This document shows positions 17,620 through 27,468 of a stretch of DNA of 64,000 bases, in pieces. The notes under the pieces are model-generated. The model made no database searches. It worked only from the letters and a program-made list of their open reading frames with translations, and was not told the DNA's origin. Position 1 is the first letter of the stretch. Every line of letters begins with the position of its first letter. This stretch comes from Sphingobacteriales bacterium (GTDB lineage Bacteria; Bacteroidota; Bacteroidia; Chitinophagales; Chitinophagaceae). The stretch spans positions 62,001-126,000 of the forward strand of contig SEFP01000002.1 in the NCBI GenBank assembly GCA_004144185.1, given 5' to 3'. The translations under genes and the position numbers were made by a program.

Positions 17620-18195
17620 ATGACTCCTTCTACTCTGGCACAACGCTTAAAAGACGATACCCAACCCGAACACGAAGCACTGGAAAAAGCAATGATGCCG
17701 ATGCTGAAAGCGTCCCGCAACCGCGAGGCCTACTGCCAGTTGCTTCGGGCGATGCACAGCTATCTGCAACCCGTTGAAACCGCGGTTTTTAAACAGTTGG
17801 GCACCCAGGAACTTCCCGACGAAGACGCCCGGCGAACGATTGCGCTGATGGCAGCAGACCTAGCCCAACTGGAAGCGACTCCGGAACCGGCAACGTCCGC
17901 GATTCCGGTGATCGACAGTCCGGCAGCCGCCTTTGGTGCACTGTATGTTCTGGAAGGCTCTACACTGGGTGGACAAATTGTAGGGGCTATTCTGCGCAAA
18001 AATCTGCCGGCAGAACTACAGGCCACCCGTTATTTCGATAGCTACGGCGATCAAACCAGGGCTATGTGGGCTGCTTTCATCGGTCACCTCAATGCCTTTG
18101 GAGCCACCCATCCGGAACTGGCCGATACAGTGGTACGTACCGCCCGCGATACGTTCGCTCTTTTCCAACAACATTTACAAGCCGCTCAGGCATGA
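17620..18195 (+). CDS. bphO: biliverdin-producing heme oxygenase
   Basis: A 191-residue heme oxygenase that opens heme to biliverdin, CO and iron. The proximal heme-ligand histidine lies in QPEHEALEK near residue 18. The distal-helix block FGALYVLEGSTLGGQIV, with its Gly-rich turn, is intact. Its stop overlaps the ATG of the bacteriophytochrome gene (ATGA, 18192-18195), so chromophore synthesis and photoreceptor are translationally coupled. A near-match to the -7 element (TACCTTTA) lies about 20 nt upstream of the start. Confidence 0.9.
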   Translation: MTPSTLAQRLKDDTQPEHEALEKAMMPMLKASRNREAYCQLLRAMHSYLQPVETAVFKQLGTQELPDEDARRTIALMAADLAQLEATPEPATSAIPVIDSPAAAFGALYVLEGSTLGGQIVGAILRKNLPAELQATRYFDSYGDQTRAMWAAFIGHLNAFGATHPELADTVVRTARDTFALFQQHLQAAQA

Positions 18196-19742
18196 TTCCA
18201 ACCCGCGTCAATTACGATTCCGAATTCTGCGGTAAAATCCCCTTAGACCGGATCAACGTCATCCAGCCATATGGGGCGCTGCTGGTGCTGCACCCGCAGA
18301 CCTTTACCATTATACAGTGCAGCCAGAATACCGCCGACATTCTGGGCATTCCTCACGAACAGCTGGTGGGCCAAGCCCTTTCGGATATACTGACGCCGGA
18401 AAGTGATGAACGGTTCCGGAACCTAGTCCAGCTGCTCTCCGGCTCCAGCCAGTTGCCTGATACGCTGGTGTTCCGCTCCGGACAGGGTGAGTTGCCGCTG
18501 CTGGCCTTGTTTCATGCGACCCCTGATTACCTGTTGCTGGAAGCCGAACCCATTCATCCCCAGAAGGATGTGGCGTCTTTTTCCAACCTGTATCAGGACC
18601 TCAAGAAATCAATGGCAGCGGTCAACGCCGCTACCACGCTTCCGGAAGTCTGTCAGGCAGCGCTGGTCGAGCTTAAAAAGCTGACCGGCTTTGACCGGCT
18701 GATGATGTACCGCTTCGATGGCAACTGGAATGGAAAAGTCATTGCCGAAGTGCTGGAACCGGGGATGGAACCGTATCTGAACCTGCAATTTCCGGCGTCC
18801 GATATTCCCAAGACCTCGCGGGAGATGTACCGGACCAATCCGTACCGGCATATTCCAAACCGCGATTATACCCCGGTGGGCCTGTATCCGGTGGTCAATC
18901 CAATCAACCACACCTTCACCGATCTGTCGCCCTGCCAGCTGCGCGGCGTAGCTCCGGTGCATATCGAGTATCTCGTCAACATGGGTGTCAAGGCATCTAT
19001 GTCGACCCGGATTCTGGTCCAGGATGAACTGTGGGGACTGATTTCCTGCCACCACCGGACACCGCGCCACCTGAGCTATGAAGAGTCCGCCATTTTTGAA
19101 CTGATCTCCAACATGCTGGCGACTAAGGTCGTCGCCATGGAAAAAGAGCAATCCAATGACCTGTTTTCAACCCTTCAAAAAGAGCAGGTAAAGGTCATCG
19201 AACAGGTGTTGCTGCACCGCGATCTGGTATCCGGGCTGCTGGCAGACGGGGACAGTTTGTGCCAGTTGCTGGGCGCCCAGGGGGTTGCGGTATCCAGCCG
19301 GAAACAAATTCATGTAACCGGAAAAACACCTCCGGTAGCCGATATCGAAAGTCTTATTTACTGGCTTCAGGTCAATCACAACACCAGCGTCGTTCAGATT
19401 TCCCGGTTGGGCGATTTCTACGAGCCGGCCAACGATCTGGGCGATACGGCCAGTGGCATTGTTATTCTTCCCATCCGTCCTGAACAGGGCGATTATGTAA
19501 TCGGCTTCCGACCGGAACTGATCTATGAAGTGGCCTGGGGCGGCAACCCCAATGAAGCGGTTCAGATATCGGCCAATGGGAAAGACTATCATCCGCGCAA
19601 TTCGTTTGATAGCTGGCTACAAACCGTACGGGGCACCTCCCGCGACTGGACTGAACCGGAACTACAAATTGCCGAGCGGTTTCGTAACTTTCTACAGGAT
19701 TTCTTACTGCGGGAATTTTCCCGCCGGCTCGAAATAGCCTAA
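18192..19742 (+). CDS. bphP: bacteriophytochrome photosensory core (PAS-GAF-PHY) without kinase
   Basis: A 516-residue red/far-red photoreceptor binding biliverdin. The N-terminal Cys13 (EFCGKIPLD) is placed for the thioether link typical of bacteriophytochromes. The PAS domain covers about 20-125 and GAF about 140-310, with FPASDIP (Asp204) and VHIEYLVNMGVKASMS (His257). The PHY domain covers about 320-510, with the tongue motif PRNSF (468-472). Translation stops right after PHY, so the usual fused histidine kinase is missing; a separate kinase gene follows 79 bp downstream. Confidence 0.92.
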   Translation: MIPTRVNYDSEFCGKIPLDRINVIQPYGALLVLHPQTFTIIQCSQNTADILGIPHEQLVGQALSDILTPESDERFRNLVQLLSGSSQLPDTLVFRSGQGELPLLALFHATPDYLLLEAEPIHPQKDVASFSNLYQDLKKSMAAVNAATTLPEVCQAALVELKKLTGFDRLMMYRFDGNWNGKVIAEVLEPGMEPYLNLQFPASDIPKTSREMYRTNPYRHIPNRDYTPVGLYPVVNPINHTFTDLSPCQLRGVAPVHIEYLVNMGVKASMSTRILVQDELWGLISCHHRTPRHLSYEESAIFELISNMLATKVVAMEKEQSNDLFSTLQKEQVKVIEQVLLHRDLVSGLLADGDSLCQLLGAQGVAVSSRKQIHVTGKTPPVADIESLIYWLQVNHNTSVVQISRLGDFYEPANDLGDTASGIVILPIRPEQGDYVIGFRPELIYEVAWGGNPNEAVQISANGKDYHPRNSFDSWLQTVRGTSRDWTEPELQIAERFRNFLQDFLLREFSRRLEIA

Positions 19743-19821
19743 TCCTTTCTCCGGCTTTTTAGTCCACTGCCAACCCTATAAAACGCATGTAACGGCTGTT
19801 CCGCCAACGCTTCTCCCACAG

Positions 19822-22209
19822 ATGGTTTCTGAAAATCCGGTTCCGGCCCCTTCCCATTCTGACGTCTCCCTTTCCAGCCGCTTAGCGCATACGGTCGCGG
19901 CGGCGTTTCTGGACGATGCCTACCAGCTTCTGGAGAGTACGCCTGGCTTTTCTCATTTTTGCCATGCCGCTGCTGACGGAACAGAACCCGTCCCGGTCCG
20001 GCAAGTGCTGTATCCGGAAATTAATCGGCATCTGGAGATTTTACAGCTGATGGTGAGTACGACCGGTCAGTTTCAGCAACAGCACAACATTCATTATCAA
20101 CGCAATGATGGCGAAGCAGTCGTCAACATGACGCTGCATCCCCCCGACGCGGATGGACGCTGGCTGGTGGTCCTGGGAGATGTCGTGCCCAAGCAACAAA
20201 CAAAAGTGTTGTTCAGCAACGCCTTTCAGCTGGACCCGGTCGCTATTTTAATCCTGAGTCTGCCGTCAGTGGATGTGCCGGAACGCCCAGTTCAGTGCCT
20301 GGCGGCCAATCATGCAGCGGAAAAGCTGTTTGGATTTTCATCGGCCTATCTGGAAGGCAAACCATTTGCCGATCTGAATATCTTTCCGGAACACCAGCAT
20401 ATCGAGAACCGGTTTCGGTATGTAGCTGTTACCGGTAAGCCGGAGCTGCTGGAATACATCCAGCCCCAGGCAACCGGCGACGACCGGATCTACGACACCC
20501 GGATTATCCGGCTGCCGCATGCACTGGCCATTCATTTTACAGATGTCACGGATATCCGCCAGACGGAGGCGCGGCTCCGGACCAATTACAACCAGCTGGT
20601 TAAAACCCGCCAGGAGCTCCGGCAACTCAACACCTCTCTGGAGGTTTCAATTGCCCGCCGGACCCAGGAGCTGACCGAAAGTGAAGAGCGATTCCGGCTG
20701 GTAGCCAATGCCACCAACGATGCGATTTACGACTGGGACCTGAGCAGCGGCACCAACTGGTGGAGCAACGGTCTGTATACGCAGTTTGGATACCCTACAG
20801 AAGGCAGCAGTCAGAACCGGCGGTTCTGGGAAGATAATATTCATCCGGACGACTTTACACGGGTTCGTCAGGCACTCGATACCTGCATTCAGACAGCTTC
20901 GGCCTGGCGCATCGAGTATCGCTTCCGGAGAGTCGATGGGTATTACAGCTGGGTACTCGACCGGGCCAACGTGGTCTGCAACTCGCTGGGCATCCCCTAC
21001 CGGATGCTGGGATCGATGCTGGATATCTCCGATATCCGGGCCGCACGCCGGGCGGCGCAACGCCGCGAAGCAGAGTATTACCACTTGGCAGATTCGTTGC
21101 CGCACATCATCTGGACTGCCGACGAACGGGGCCGCCTGACGTATCTAAACAAACGCTGGGAAGCGTACACCGGTCACCGGCTTTTACAACCCAGCCGGAT
21201 CATCGAGCTACGCGAATATATCCATCCGGAAGACCTAAGTTTCTTTGTCTACACCTGGCGAGAATCGATCGAGCAGGGCCGGGCATTTGAACTGGAATGC
21301 CGCCTCCGGGAAGCTCAGACCGGCCTCTACCGCTGGTTTGCTGTACGGGCGCTCAAAAGTGAATTTGATGACGAGCATGCCCGCTGGCACGGCGTCTGCC
21401 TGGACATCCACGACCGGAAAACATCCAACGATTTGCTGGAGTTGCGGGTAGCAGAGCGTACCGCCGCACTGGAAACCGCCAACCGGGAACTGGAAGCGTC
21501 TAACAGTGAACTTCAGCAGTTTGCATCCGTTACCTCCCACGATCTGAAAGAGCCACTCCGCAAGATCCAGATCTTCGGCAAGATGGTCCGGGATCGTGCG
21601 CAGGAAAAAGGTGACGTCCCATATATCGGTCCGCTGGAGCGGATCGTAAATGCCTCAGAGCGCCTTACGGCCCTGATCAATGACCTGCTGTCGTTTTCCC
21701 GCCTGTCGGCCGAGGTGAAACCCGAGGTAGTGAATCTGGATATCATTGTCCGGGAGGTCCTGGCGGATCTGGAAATTCTGATTCAGGAAAAGGAAGCCCG
21801 GATTCACCTTTCTGAGTTACCGTCCCTGCTTGCCGTACCCGCACAGATGCGGCAGTTGTTTCAGAACCTGATTTCCAACGCCCTTAAATTCAGTCATCCG
21901 GGTGTGCCGCCCGTGATTCATATTACGGCCACACGGGTTGCCAAAAAGCAAATCGACAGTCCGGAATCTGAAAAAGGCCGTTTTATCCGGCTTCAGATCA
22001 TCGACAACGGCATTGGATTCAATGAAGCGTATCTGGAAAAGATTTTTACGCTCTTCCAACGGCTGCATTCCCATGCGGCGTATGAAGGAACCGGCATCGG
22101 GCTGGCGATTGTCAAAAAGATTGTCATTCGCCACGAAGGCATTATCAGCGCTTCCAGTTCGGAAGGCTCCGGTGCGACGTTCACCATCGTTTTGCCGGAC
22201 AAAAGCTAG
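19822..22209 (+). CDS. PAS-containing sensor histidine kinase, likely phytochrome partner
   Basis: A 795-residue soluble kinase with no transmembrane segments. An N-terminal region (1-125) and a PAS-like domain (about 130-245) lead to a coiled-coil linker. Two PAS/PAC domains follow (about 290-405 and 417-530, with IHPDDF and YIHPEDL), then a second coiled coil. HisKA has SHDLKEPLRKI (His573), and HATPase has NLISNALKFSH, DNGIGF and GTGIGLAIVKKI. It forms an apparent operon with bphO and bphP. No response regulator is adjacent, so its target is unknown. Confidence 0.9.
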   Translation: MVSENPVPAPSHSDVSLSSRLAHTVAAAFLDDAYQLLESTPGFSHFCHAAADGTEPVPVRQVLYPEINRHLEILQLMVSTTGQFQQQHNIHYQRNDGEAVVNMTLHPPDADGRWLVVLGDVVPKQQTKVLFSNAFQLDPVAILILSLPSVDVPERPVQCLAANHAAEKLFGFSSAYLEGKPFADLNIFPEHQHIENRFRYVAVTGKPELLEYIQPQATGDDRIYDTRIIRLPHALAIHFTDVTDIRQTEARLRTNYNQLVKTRQELRQLNTSLEVSIARRTQELTESEERFRLVANATNDAIYDWDLSSGTNWWSNGLYTQFGYPTEGSSQNRRFWEDNIHPDDFTRVRQALDTCIQTASAWRIEYRFRRVDGYYSWVLDRANVVCNSLGIPYRMLGSMLDISDIRAARRAAQRREAEYYHLADSLPHIIWTADERGRLTYLNKRWEAYTGHRLLQPSRIIELREYIHPEDLSFFVYTWRESIEQGRAFELECRLREAQTGLYRWFAVRALKSEFDDEHARWHGVCLDIHDRKTSNDLLELRVAERTAALETANRELEASNSELQQFASVTSHDLKEPLRKIQIFGKMVRDRAQEKGDVPYIGPLERIVNASERLTALINDLLSFSRLSAEVKPEVVNLDIIVREVLADLEILIQEKEARIHLSELPSLLAVPAQMRQLFQNLISNALKFSHPGVPPVIHITATRVAKKQIDSPESEKGRFIRLQIIDNGIGFNEAYLEKIFTLFQRLHSHAAYEGTGIGLAIVKKIVIRHEGIISASSSEGSGATFTIVLPDKS

Positions 22210-22224
22210 GACCACTGACCTCGT

Positions 22225-22250
22225 AGCTTCCGGAAGGGAAGCTTTCTTTT
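22225..22250 (+). terminator. terminator after the phytochrome operon
   Basis: Stem AGCTTCC/GGAAGCT (22225-22231 with 22237-22243) with a 5-nt loop, followed by TTCTTTT. It lies between convergent genes and includes a TTCCGGAA palindrome. Confidence 0.55.
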
Positions 22251-22258
22251 GAAGCCCC

Positions 22259-23461
22259 TTACTGCTTTACAAACCGCAGCCAGGCAGCTTCCCGGGACGT
22301 CTCAGGCCGGATTTGCAGCAGGTACGTTCCTGCCGGTAATTCCCCGACCGGCACCGTGGCTGCTACCGGCTCCAGCACGCCCTGTTTAAGGATCCGGCCC
22401 GTCAGATCATAGACGGAATAGCCTACCGAAGTGGTTGTTCCGGACACCTGAATAACCTGCGTGGCCGGATTGGGAAATACATCGATGGTACCCACAGTCG
22501 TTGTTGAAACACCCAGTGCATTGGTCGGGCGGCGATAGGTCGACAGCACCGGATAATGATCCGATACATCGGACGTGTAATTCGTGACCTGTGTACCTAC
22601 AAAACGCCGCAGGGAACGGGCACTTCCGGGGATGTAAGTGTTCCCGAAAGTAGCGGAGGCAATAAAATGATCAATCAGGCTGGAATAGCCATCCGTACTC
22701 CGCTCGCCGGCCAGCGTCAGCGGCAGGGTAATCGCTTTATAGGCGGGTGCAACGATCGAATCGGCTACAAAATTGGCATACGCACTTGCGCGGGTATCGG
22801 TGCAGATCGACGTGTCGAGATCATCATTAAAATCGCCCAGAATAAGAAAATCCTGTCCGGCAAATTTCCGGTCCAGGCTGTCTTTCATCAGATAGGACCC
22901 TTCTTCGCGCCGGTTGCACGAAGAGTTATCCGACGAAGCTTTGGCATGCAATACAATAAAGGCCATCGGCTTCCAGCTTCCGTTTCGACACAGCAACTCA
23001 CCCTGCACCAGCAGCGGATACCGTCCGGAAGCAAAATCGCCGTAGGTATAGGGATGACCCAGCATAAATGCCCGGGAAGTCACATTCCGGAACTGTGCCG
23101 GCTTGTACAGAAAGCCCAGCTTCTGGGCTCCGGCGTAATTGGAACTTTGCGGCGTCGGGGCACTGCTCCCATAGGTGGATACTACGGCATCCCAAGGTCC
23201 GTTGGGCAACCGGCTCACCAGTTGCTGAAAGGAATCCACCGAAACGATTTCCTGAAAGCCGTAAAAATCGGCATCGATAGCGGTTAGCAACGTATGAGTT
23301 TTGCTGACCTGCCGGGCGATATTGTGTACCGAACCATCGCCCCACCACTCCAGGTTCCAGGTAACGACCCGAAAGCTGTCAGAACCGGCTGCCGACTGAG
23401 CCGAAGCCGAATAGCCCAGACCAAAGGCAAGGGAGAAAAGCACTAAAAATGTACGCAGCAC
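22259..23461 (-). CDS. secreted endonuclease/exonuclease/phosphatase-family protein with type IX tail
   Basis: A 400-residue protein with a signal peptide (ending YSASAQ). The EEP catalytic domain covers about residues 28-320: VVTWNLEWWG, ADFYGFQEIV, FIVLHAKASS, ILGDFNDDLDTS and SDHYPVLSTY give the metal-binding and catalytic residues of the DNase I-like fold. A type IX sorting tail follows (IDVFPNPATQVIQVSG to AGTYLLQI). It probably acts as an extracellular nuclease or phosphodiesterase. Translation seems to start at GTG 23459-23461. A TAnnTTTG box lies at 23488-23495. Confidence 0.86.
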   Translation of the reverse strand: MLRTFLVLFSLAFGLGYSASAQSAAGSDSFRVVTWNLEWWGDGSVHNIARQVSKTHTLLTAIDADFYGFQEIVSVDSFQQLVSRLPNGPWDAVVSTYGSSAPTPQSSNYAGAQKLGFLYKPAQFRNVTSRAFMLGHPYTYGDFASGRYPLLVQGELLCRNGSWKPMAFIVLHAKASSDNSSCNRREEGSYLMKDSLDRKFAGQDFLILGDFNDDLDTSICTDTRASAYANFVADSIVAPAYKAITLPLTLAGERSTDGYSSLIDHFIASATFGNTYIPGSARSLRRFVGTQVTNYTSDVSDHYPVLSTYRRPTNALGVSTTTVGTIDVFPNPATQVIQVSGTTTSVGYSVYDLTGRILKQGVLEPVAATVPVGELPAGTYLLQIRPETSREAAWLRFVKQ

Positions 23462-23487
23462 TGTGGGGAGATGGAGTTAAGCAACCC

Positions 23488-23495
23488 CAAAGGTA
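23488..23495 (-). promoter_or_regulatory. -7 promoter box for the secreted EEP-family gene
   Basis: Reverse strand reads TACCTTTG, a TAnnTTTG match 26 nt upstream of the GTG start. Confidence 0.45.
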
Positions 23496-23559
23496 TTTCA
23501 GGGCTGGTTCCGGAAACAATCCCTTCTGCTTAAAGTTGACCGAAGGCCAACCGACCGAA

Positions 23560-24276
23560 TTAGCGTCGGGAGATCAGCTTGGACGCTGCCCGCAGTTGCC
23601 GGAACAGCTTAAAACCATGTTTTACGAACGAGAAGGTCTTGACCGACGGAGAACCGCCGCTGCGATCCCGGAAGTGAATTGGAATCCAGGCAATCCGGGA
23701 CTGCTTGTTGACGAGTACCGACACCCAGATGTTGGCCAGGTGAAAATCGTTGGGAATAGCCGAGAGAATGGGCATCAGCACATCCCGGTGCATTAACCGG
23801 TAGGGCACATTTGGATCGCGGACCCATTCGGAGGTCGCCGCGAGGGTAAACAGCCGGACAAACTTGGAAATAAATACCCGTTTAAAACCATCATCGCGGG
23901 TTTTGCGATACCCGAAGACTGCTTTTTTGGTCGCGGAAAGCGCTAATGCTTTGGGAAAGAACTGTGGATCGCACTGCCCGTCGGAATCGATCTGAAAGAC
24001 CCAATCGGCCCCTTTTTCCAGCGCCAGTTTATATCCGAATACACAGGTTTGTCCGTGTCCGGAATTAGGCTTGTCGATCGCCAGGACCTGCGGATAGCGC
24101 GCTGCATAGGCATTCAGGATAGTCCCGGTCTGATCCTTGGAGCCATCGTTCAGCACGCACAGCGTATAGGGGAGCGCCAGGCCATCCAGCGCCAGCCGCC
24201 ATTCTTCCAGTACCAGTGGCAACGCTTCTTCTTCGTTGTACACGGGCATGATGACCCAAAGATTCTTAATGTCCAA
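23560..24276 (-). CDS. family 2 glycosyltransferase (dolichol-phosphate mannosyltransferase-like)
   Basis: A GT-A fold glycosyltransferase using a nucleotide sugar, probably acting at the membrane on a polyprenyl phosphate or glycan. WVIMPVYNEEEALP opens the fold, LNDGSKDQT follows, and FQIDSDGQCDP gives the DxD-type metal site. The start is uncertain. TTG at 24276 overlaps the glf stop and gives MDIKNLWVIMPVYNEE; ATG at 24249 would remove the first beta strand, and GTG at 24312 would overlap glf by 47 nt. The overlap implies coupling to glf. Confidence 0.8.
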   Translation of the reverse strand: MDIKNLWVIMPVYNEEEALPLVLEEWRLALDGLALPYTLCVLNDGSKDQTGTILNAYAARYPQVLAIDKPNSGHGQTCVFGYKLALEKGADWVFQIDSDGQCDPQFFPKALALSATKKAVFGYRKTRDDGFKRVFISKFVRLFTLAATSEWVRDPNVPYRLMHRDVLMPILSAIPNDFHLANIWVSVLVNKQSRIAWIPIHFRDRSGGSPSVKTFSFVKHGFKLFRQLRAASKLISRR

Positions 24277-25417
24277 AACGTTGCTGTAGAGTTTGAAAAG
24301 TAGCCAGCGCACGTTCCATCACCTCATCCATATTAAAGTACCGGTATTCTGCCAGCCGCCCGCAAAAGTAAACGGGTTTACGGGCCGATTCTTCGGCAGC
24401 CAGCTGCGCGTAGGTCTCGTACAACGCTGCATTTTCCGGCATTGGAATAGGATAATACGGATCGCCTTCAGCGGTAGGATACTCGTAGGAAATCACCGTA
24501 TGCGGATGTTGCTGGCCGGTGACGTGCTTGATTTCGACCGTGCGGGTGTAATCGTGTTCGTTGGGATAATTGATCTGAACGCAGGGTTGCACATAGGCTT
24601 CCGGAACGGCCTTGAACTCAAACTTCAGCGACCGCCAAGGCAAGCGGCCGTTGGAGTAGTCAAAATATTCATCAATCGGACCAGTGTAAATCAGCAGCTG
24701 ATCGGGCGTCAACAGTTCTTTCAGACTGCGATAATCGGTTTCGAGGGCCAGCGTGATGTTGGGATGGTTGATCATCTTCCGGAACATCGCGGTAAAGCCT
24801 TCGGCCGGCGTTTTCTGAAACTGGTGATCGACATAGCGTTCATCCTCGTTGAAGCGAATCGGAATCCGGCCGCAAACCGACGGGGCCAGGTCGCGGGGAT
24901 GGATGCCCCACTGCTTCAGCGTGTAGTTCAGGTAAAAGGTTTCGTACATCTCCTGACCTACGCGACTCAGTACAAACTCCTCGGAGTTTTGCGGGTCTTC
25001 AATCGGCTCCCGCCGTTCTTGGAGCAGCGCGTTGGCGCTTTCGGCGTCCAGATCGGGCATCCGGAAAAACTGGCGCAGGGTATTGAGGTTGATCGGAAAC
25101 GGAAACAGTTCGTTGCGGGCAGCACTCTTTACAAAGTAATTGCCTTCGATCCAGTCGGTAAAACGGCTCAGGTAGTCGAGCAGCGCCGGGTTGTTGGTGC
25201 GGAAGTAATGAGGTCCGTACCGGTGAATCAGCACGCCCGATTCGTGTAGTTTATCGTAACAGTTGCCACCGATATGCGAGCGCTTATCGAGCAGCAGTAC
25301 CTTCCAGTTGAGTTCTGAAGCCAGCCGCTCGGCCAGGATGCACCCTACCGGTCCGGCACCTACAACAACGGCCTGATACGCAGCCAGGGAATGGAGATCG
25401 GGTGCATTTTCAGGCAT
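24266..25417 (-). CDS. glf: UDP-galactopyranose mutase
   Basis: A 383-residue flavoenzyme converting UDP-galactopyranose to UDP-galactofuranose for surface polysaccharide. The FAD-binding motif is VVVGAGPVGCILAERLA, followed by DKRSHIGGNCYD. The active-site region has HRYGPHYFRTNN, and YTLKQWGIHP and TGPIDEYFDY are family blocks. ATG at 25417 is the start. It shares an overlap with the following GT2 gene and has a promoter box at 25455-25462, divergent from the membrane glycosyltransferase. Confidence 0.92.
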   Translation of the reverse strand: MPENAPDLHSLAAYQAVVVGAGPVGCILAERLASELNWKVLLLDKRSHIGGNCYDKLHESGVLIHRYGPHYFRTNNPALLDYLSRFTDWIEGNYFVKSAARNELFPFPINLNTLRQFFRMPDLDAESANALLQERREPIEDPQNSEEFVLSRVGQEMYETFYLNYTLKQWGIHPRDLAPSVCGRIPIRFNEDERYVDHQFQKTPAEGFTAMFRKMINHPNITLALETDYRSLKELLTPDQLLIYTGPIDEYFDYSNGRLPWRSLKFEFKAVPEAYVQPCVQINYPNEHDYTRTVEIKHVTGQQHPHTVISYEYPTAEGDPYYPIPMPENAALYETYAQLAAEESARKPVYFCGRLAEYRYFNMDEVMERALATFQTLQQRFGH

Positions 25418-25454
25418 CGGAGCGGTACAGGTATGATAAAGAAATGACGGGTCG

Positions 25455-25462
25455 CAAATGTA
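25455..25462 (-). promoter_or_regulatory. -7 promoter box for glf
   Basis: Reverse strand TACATTTG matches TAnnTTTG, 37 nt upstream of the glf start. Confidence 0.45.
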
Positions 25463-25524
25463 CTGCAAACTTTGATTTTCCTTTGTTCCGGAAAAGAAGC
25501 TATGGGGTTGTGGTGACCGCAGAA

Positions 25525-25532
25525 TATTTTTG
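25525..25532 (+). promoter_or_regulatory. -7 promoter box for the membrane glycosyltransferase
   Basis: TATTTTTG matches TAnnTTTG and ends 22 nt before ATG 25555, so the leader would be about 15 nt. Confidence 0.45.
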
Positions 25533-25554
25533 ACGCCTCGAACCGTTTTTTTTC

Positions 25555-27369
25555 ATGTCTACGATCCCCCACCCGCTTCCTTCCGAAAACCGCGCGTTCA
25601 AGCTGGCATTCTGGGTTCTTGCCGGTCTGCTTATTATCCTGATGCCCATCCTGAGCCTGGCGCATGGGCAAAGCGGCGATGAGTGGTCGCTGATCCTGTA
25701 TGGCAACGACATCTACGATTACTTTTTCCACGGCTCCAAAAAGGCACTCGATTACGATGTGTTGCACTGGAAGCAGGTGGAAGGGCTGCACTATTATGGC
25801 GGCTTGTACGATTTTACCGTTACATTTCTGCACAAGAATCTGTTTTCCGGAACTGATGAACTCACGTTCCGGCATATCATTACGTCGCTGCTGGGCGCCG
25901 GACTGTTTATTTATACAGGGTTGCTGGGCAAAGCCATTGGTGGCTGGCGCACCGGCGTGATTGCCCTGCTGTTTATTGTGCTCAGTCCGCGGTTGCTGGG
26001 CGAAAGCATGAACAATCCAAAAGACATTCCATTTGCCTTTGCCAACGTCTTTTTCCTGTATTACCTCTACCGGTTTCTGCATGCGTATCCGGCGCGGTTC
26101 TGGCGCTACACGCTGCTGATGGCACTGGGCTTCGGACTGGCACTGGGTTTCCGCGTAGGTGGGTTTCTGCTGCTCGGCTACTTCTGGGTTTTTGTGCTCG
26201 GATTCTATTTCTTCCGGAAAACATCTTTTGCCGGAATCGACAAAATGGCTGCGTTGAAGAAAGTCGGACTTTCGTTTGCAGTGATCGCCGTGATCGGATA
26301 TATCATCGGCATTATGTTCTGGCCCTGGGCGCTACAGGAACCGCTAAGCCGGCCTTTTGAAGCGTTGACGGCCATGACCCAGCGTCAGATTTTTATGCCG
26401 GTGCTGTTTGGCGGAGAGATGATTCCCAACGATGAAATTCCGTGGTACTACATTCCGAAGTGGATTTTCATCAGCAATCCGGTGATTGTATTGCTGGGCT
26501 TTCTGGCCGCACTGGCCCTGCTGCCACGATTGCTGCGCACCTACAGCCGGTTTTCCATCTGGATGCTGTTGTTTGCCTTATTCTTTCCCTGGCTGTATGC
26601 GGTGTACAAATCATCGGTCGTATACGACACCTGGCGCCACTTTTTCTTTATTTACCCGTATCTGTGTCTGCTGGCTGCTTTGGTCGTAGATGCGCTGCTC
26701 CGGACACTGGAAAAACCTGCATTCCGGATGGCATTGCTGGCGGTGGTTGGCATCGGGCTGCTGTTGCCGTTACTGCATATCATCCGGAATCATCCCAATG
26801 AATATGTATACTTCAACGAGTTGGAAGGCGGTACGGGTGGTGCCTGGGGACTGTATGATTTTGATTATTACCAGAACAGCGGCAAGCAGGCGGCTAACTG
26901 GATCCGGGAAGATGCCAACGCCCGCAACCTGCAAAAGGTTGTTGTCCGTTCCAATCTCAATTCCATCGACAAGTATTTTACCAAAGATGCGCCGGGCCGT
27001 TTCAGCAATGATTACCTGCGGTATGAAATCCGCGATACCGCCGACTGGGATTATTATATTACCTACTCACGCTATCAGCCGACTGAAGATCTGGAAAACA
27101 ATGTCTGGCCATCCAAAGACGCGGCACATGTCATCCGGGTGGATGGCTATCCGATCAGTGCAGTGTTAAGACGCCCTTCCAAAGAAGGCATTCTGGGCTT
27201 TCGGGCGCTGGACCGGAATGATCTTCCGGAAGCCTATCGCCATTTCGAAGCTTACCGGAAAGCCGATCCCAACAATGCGCTGATCAACGATATGTACGGA
27301 AAGGTAAAAGCTGCGCTGGAAGCCGGTCCGATGCCGCCACAGGCACCTGCAACACCGCCACAACCGTAG
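25555..27369 (+). CDS. membrane glycosyltransferase of the GT39/ArnT-like type
   Basis: A 604-residue polytopic membrane protein with about ten hydrophobic helices. It has the early acidic pair GDEW in the first extracytoplasmic loop (about residue 40), as in GT-C enzymes where Asp/Glu is catalytic. SPRLLGESMNNPKDIPFAF and YKSSVVYDTWRHFFFIYPYL are conserved-looking blocks. A soluble C-terminal region (about 410-604) ends with a TPR-like helix pair and a Pro/Ala tail. The family uses polyprenyl-phosphate sugars as donor; the acceptor is unknown. It is divergent from glf/GT2, which supports a surface-glycan function. Confidence 0.75.
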   Translation: MSTIPHPLPSENRAFKLAFWVLAGLLIILMPILSLAHGQSGDEWSLILYGNDIYDYFFHGSKKALDYDVLHWKQVEGLHYYGGLYDFTVTFLHKNLFSGTDELTFRHIITSLLGAGLFIYTGLLGKAIGGWRTGVIALLFIVLSPRLLGESMNNPKDIPFAFANVFFLYYLYRFLHAYPARFWRYTLLMALGFGLALGFRVGGFLLLGYFWVFVLGFYFFRKTSFAGIDKMAALKKVGLSFAVIAVIGYIIGIMFWPWALQEPLSRPFEALTAMTQRQIFMPVLFGGEMIPNDEIPWYYIPKWIFISNPVIVLLGFLAALALLPRLLRTYSRFSIWMLLFALFFPWLYAVYKSSVVYDTWRHFFFIYPYLCLLAALVVDALLRTLEKPAFRMALLAVVGIGLLLPLLHIIRNHPNEYVYFNELEGGTGGAWGLYDFDYYQNSGKQAANWIREDANARNLQKVVVRSNLNSIDKYFTKDAPGRFSNDYLRYEIRDTADWDYYITYSRYQPTEDLENNVWPSKDAAHVIRVDGYPISAVLRRPSKEGILGFRALDRNDLPEAYRHFEAYRKADPNNALINDMYGKVKAALEAGPMPPQAPATPPQP

Positions 27370-27468
27370 TACTTCCGGAACTGTAGCTGCTTTTTATCCG
27401 ACAGCCTGCATGAGAGTGCCCTTTGCCGGGCTCATAATACAGGATGAGACCTGTATACGCGGTCTGTT

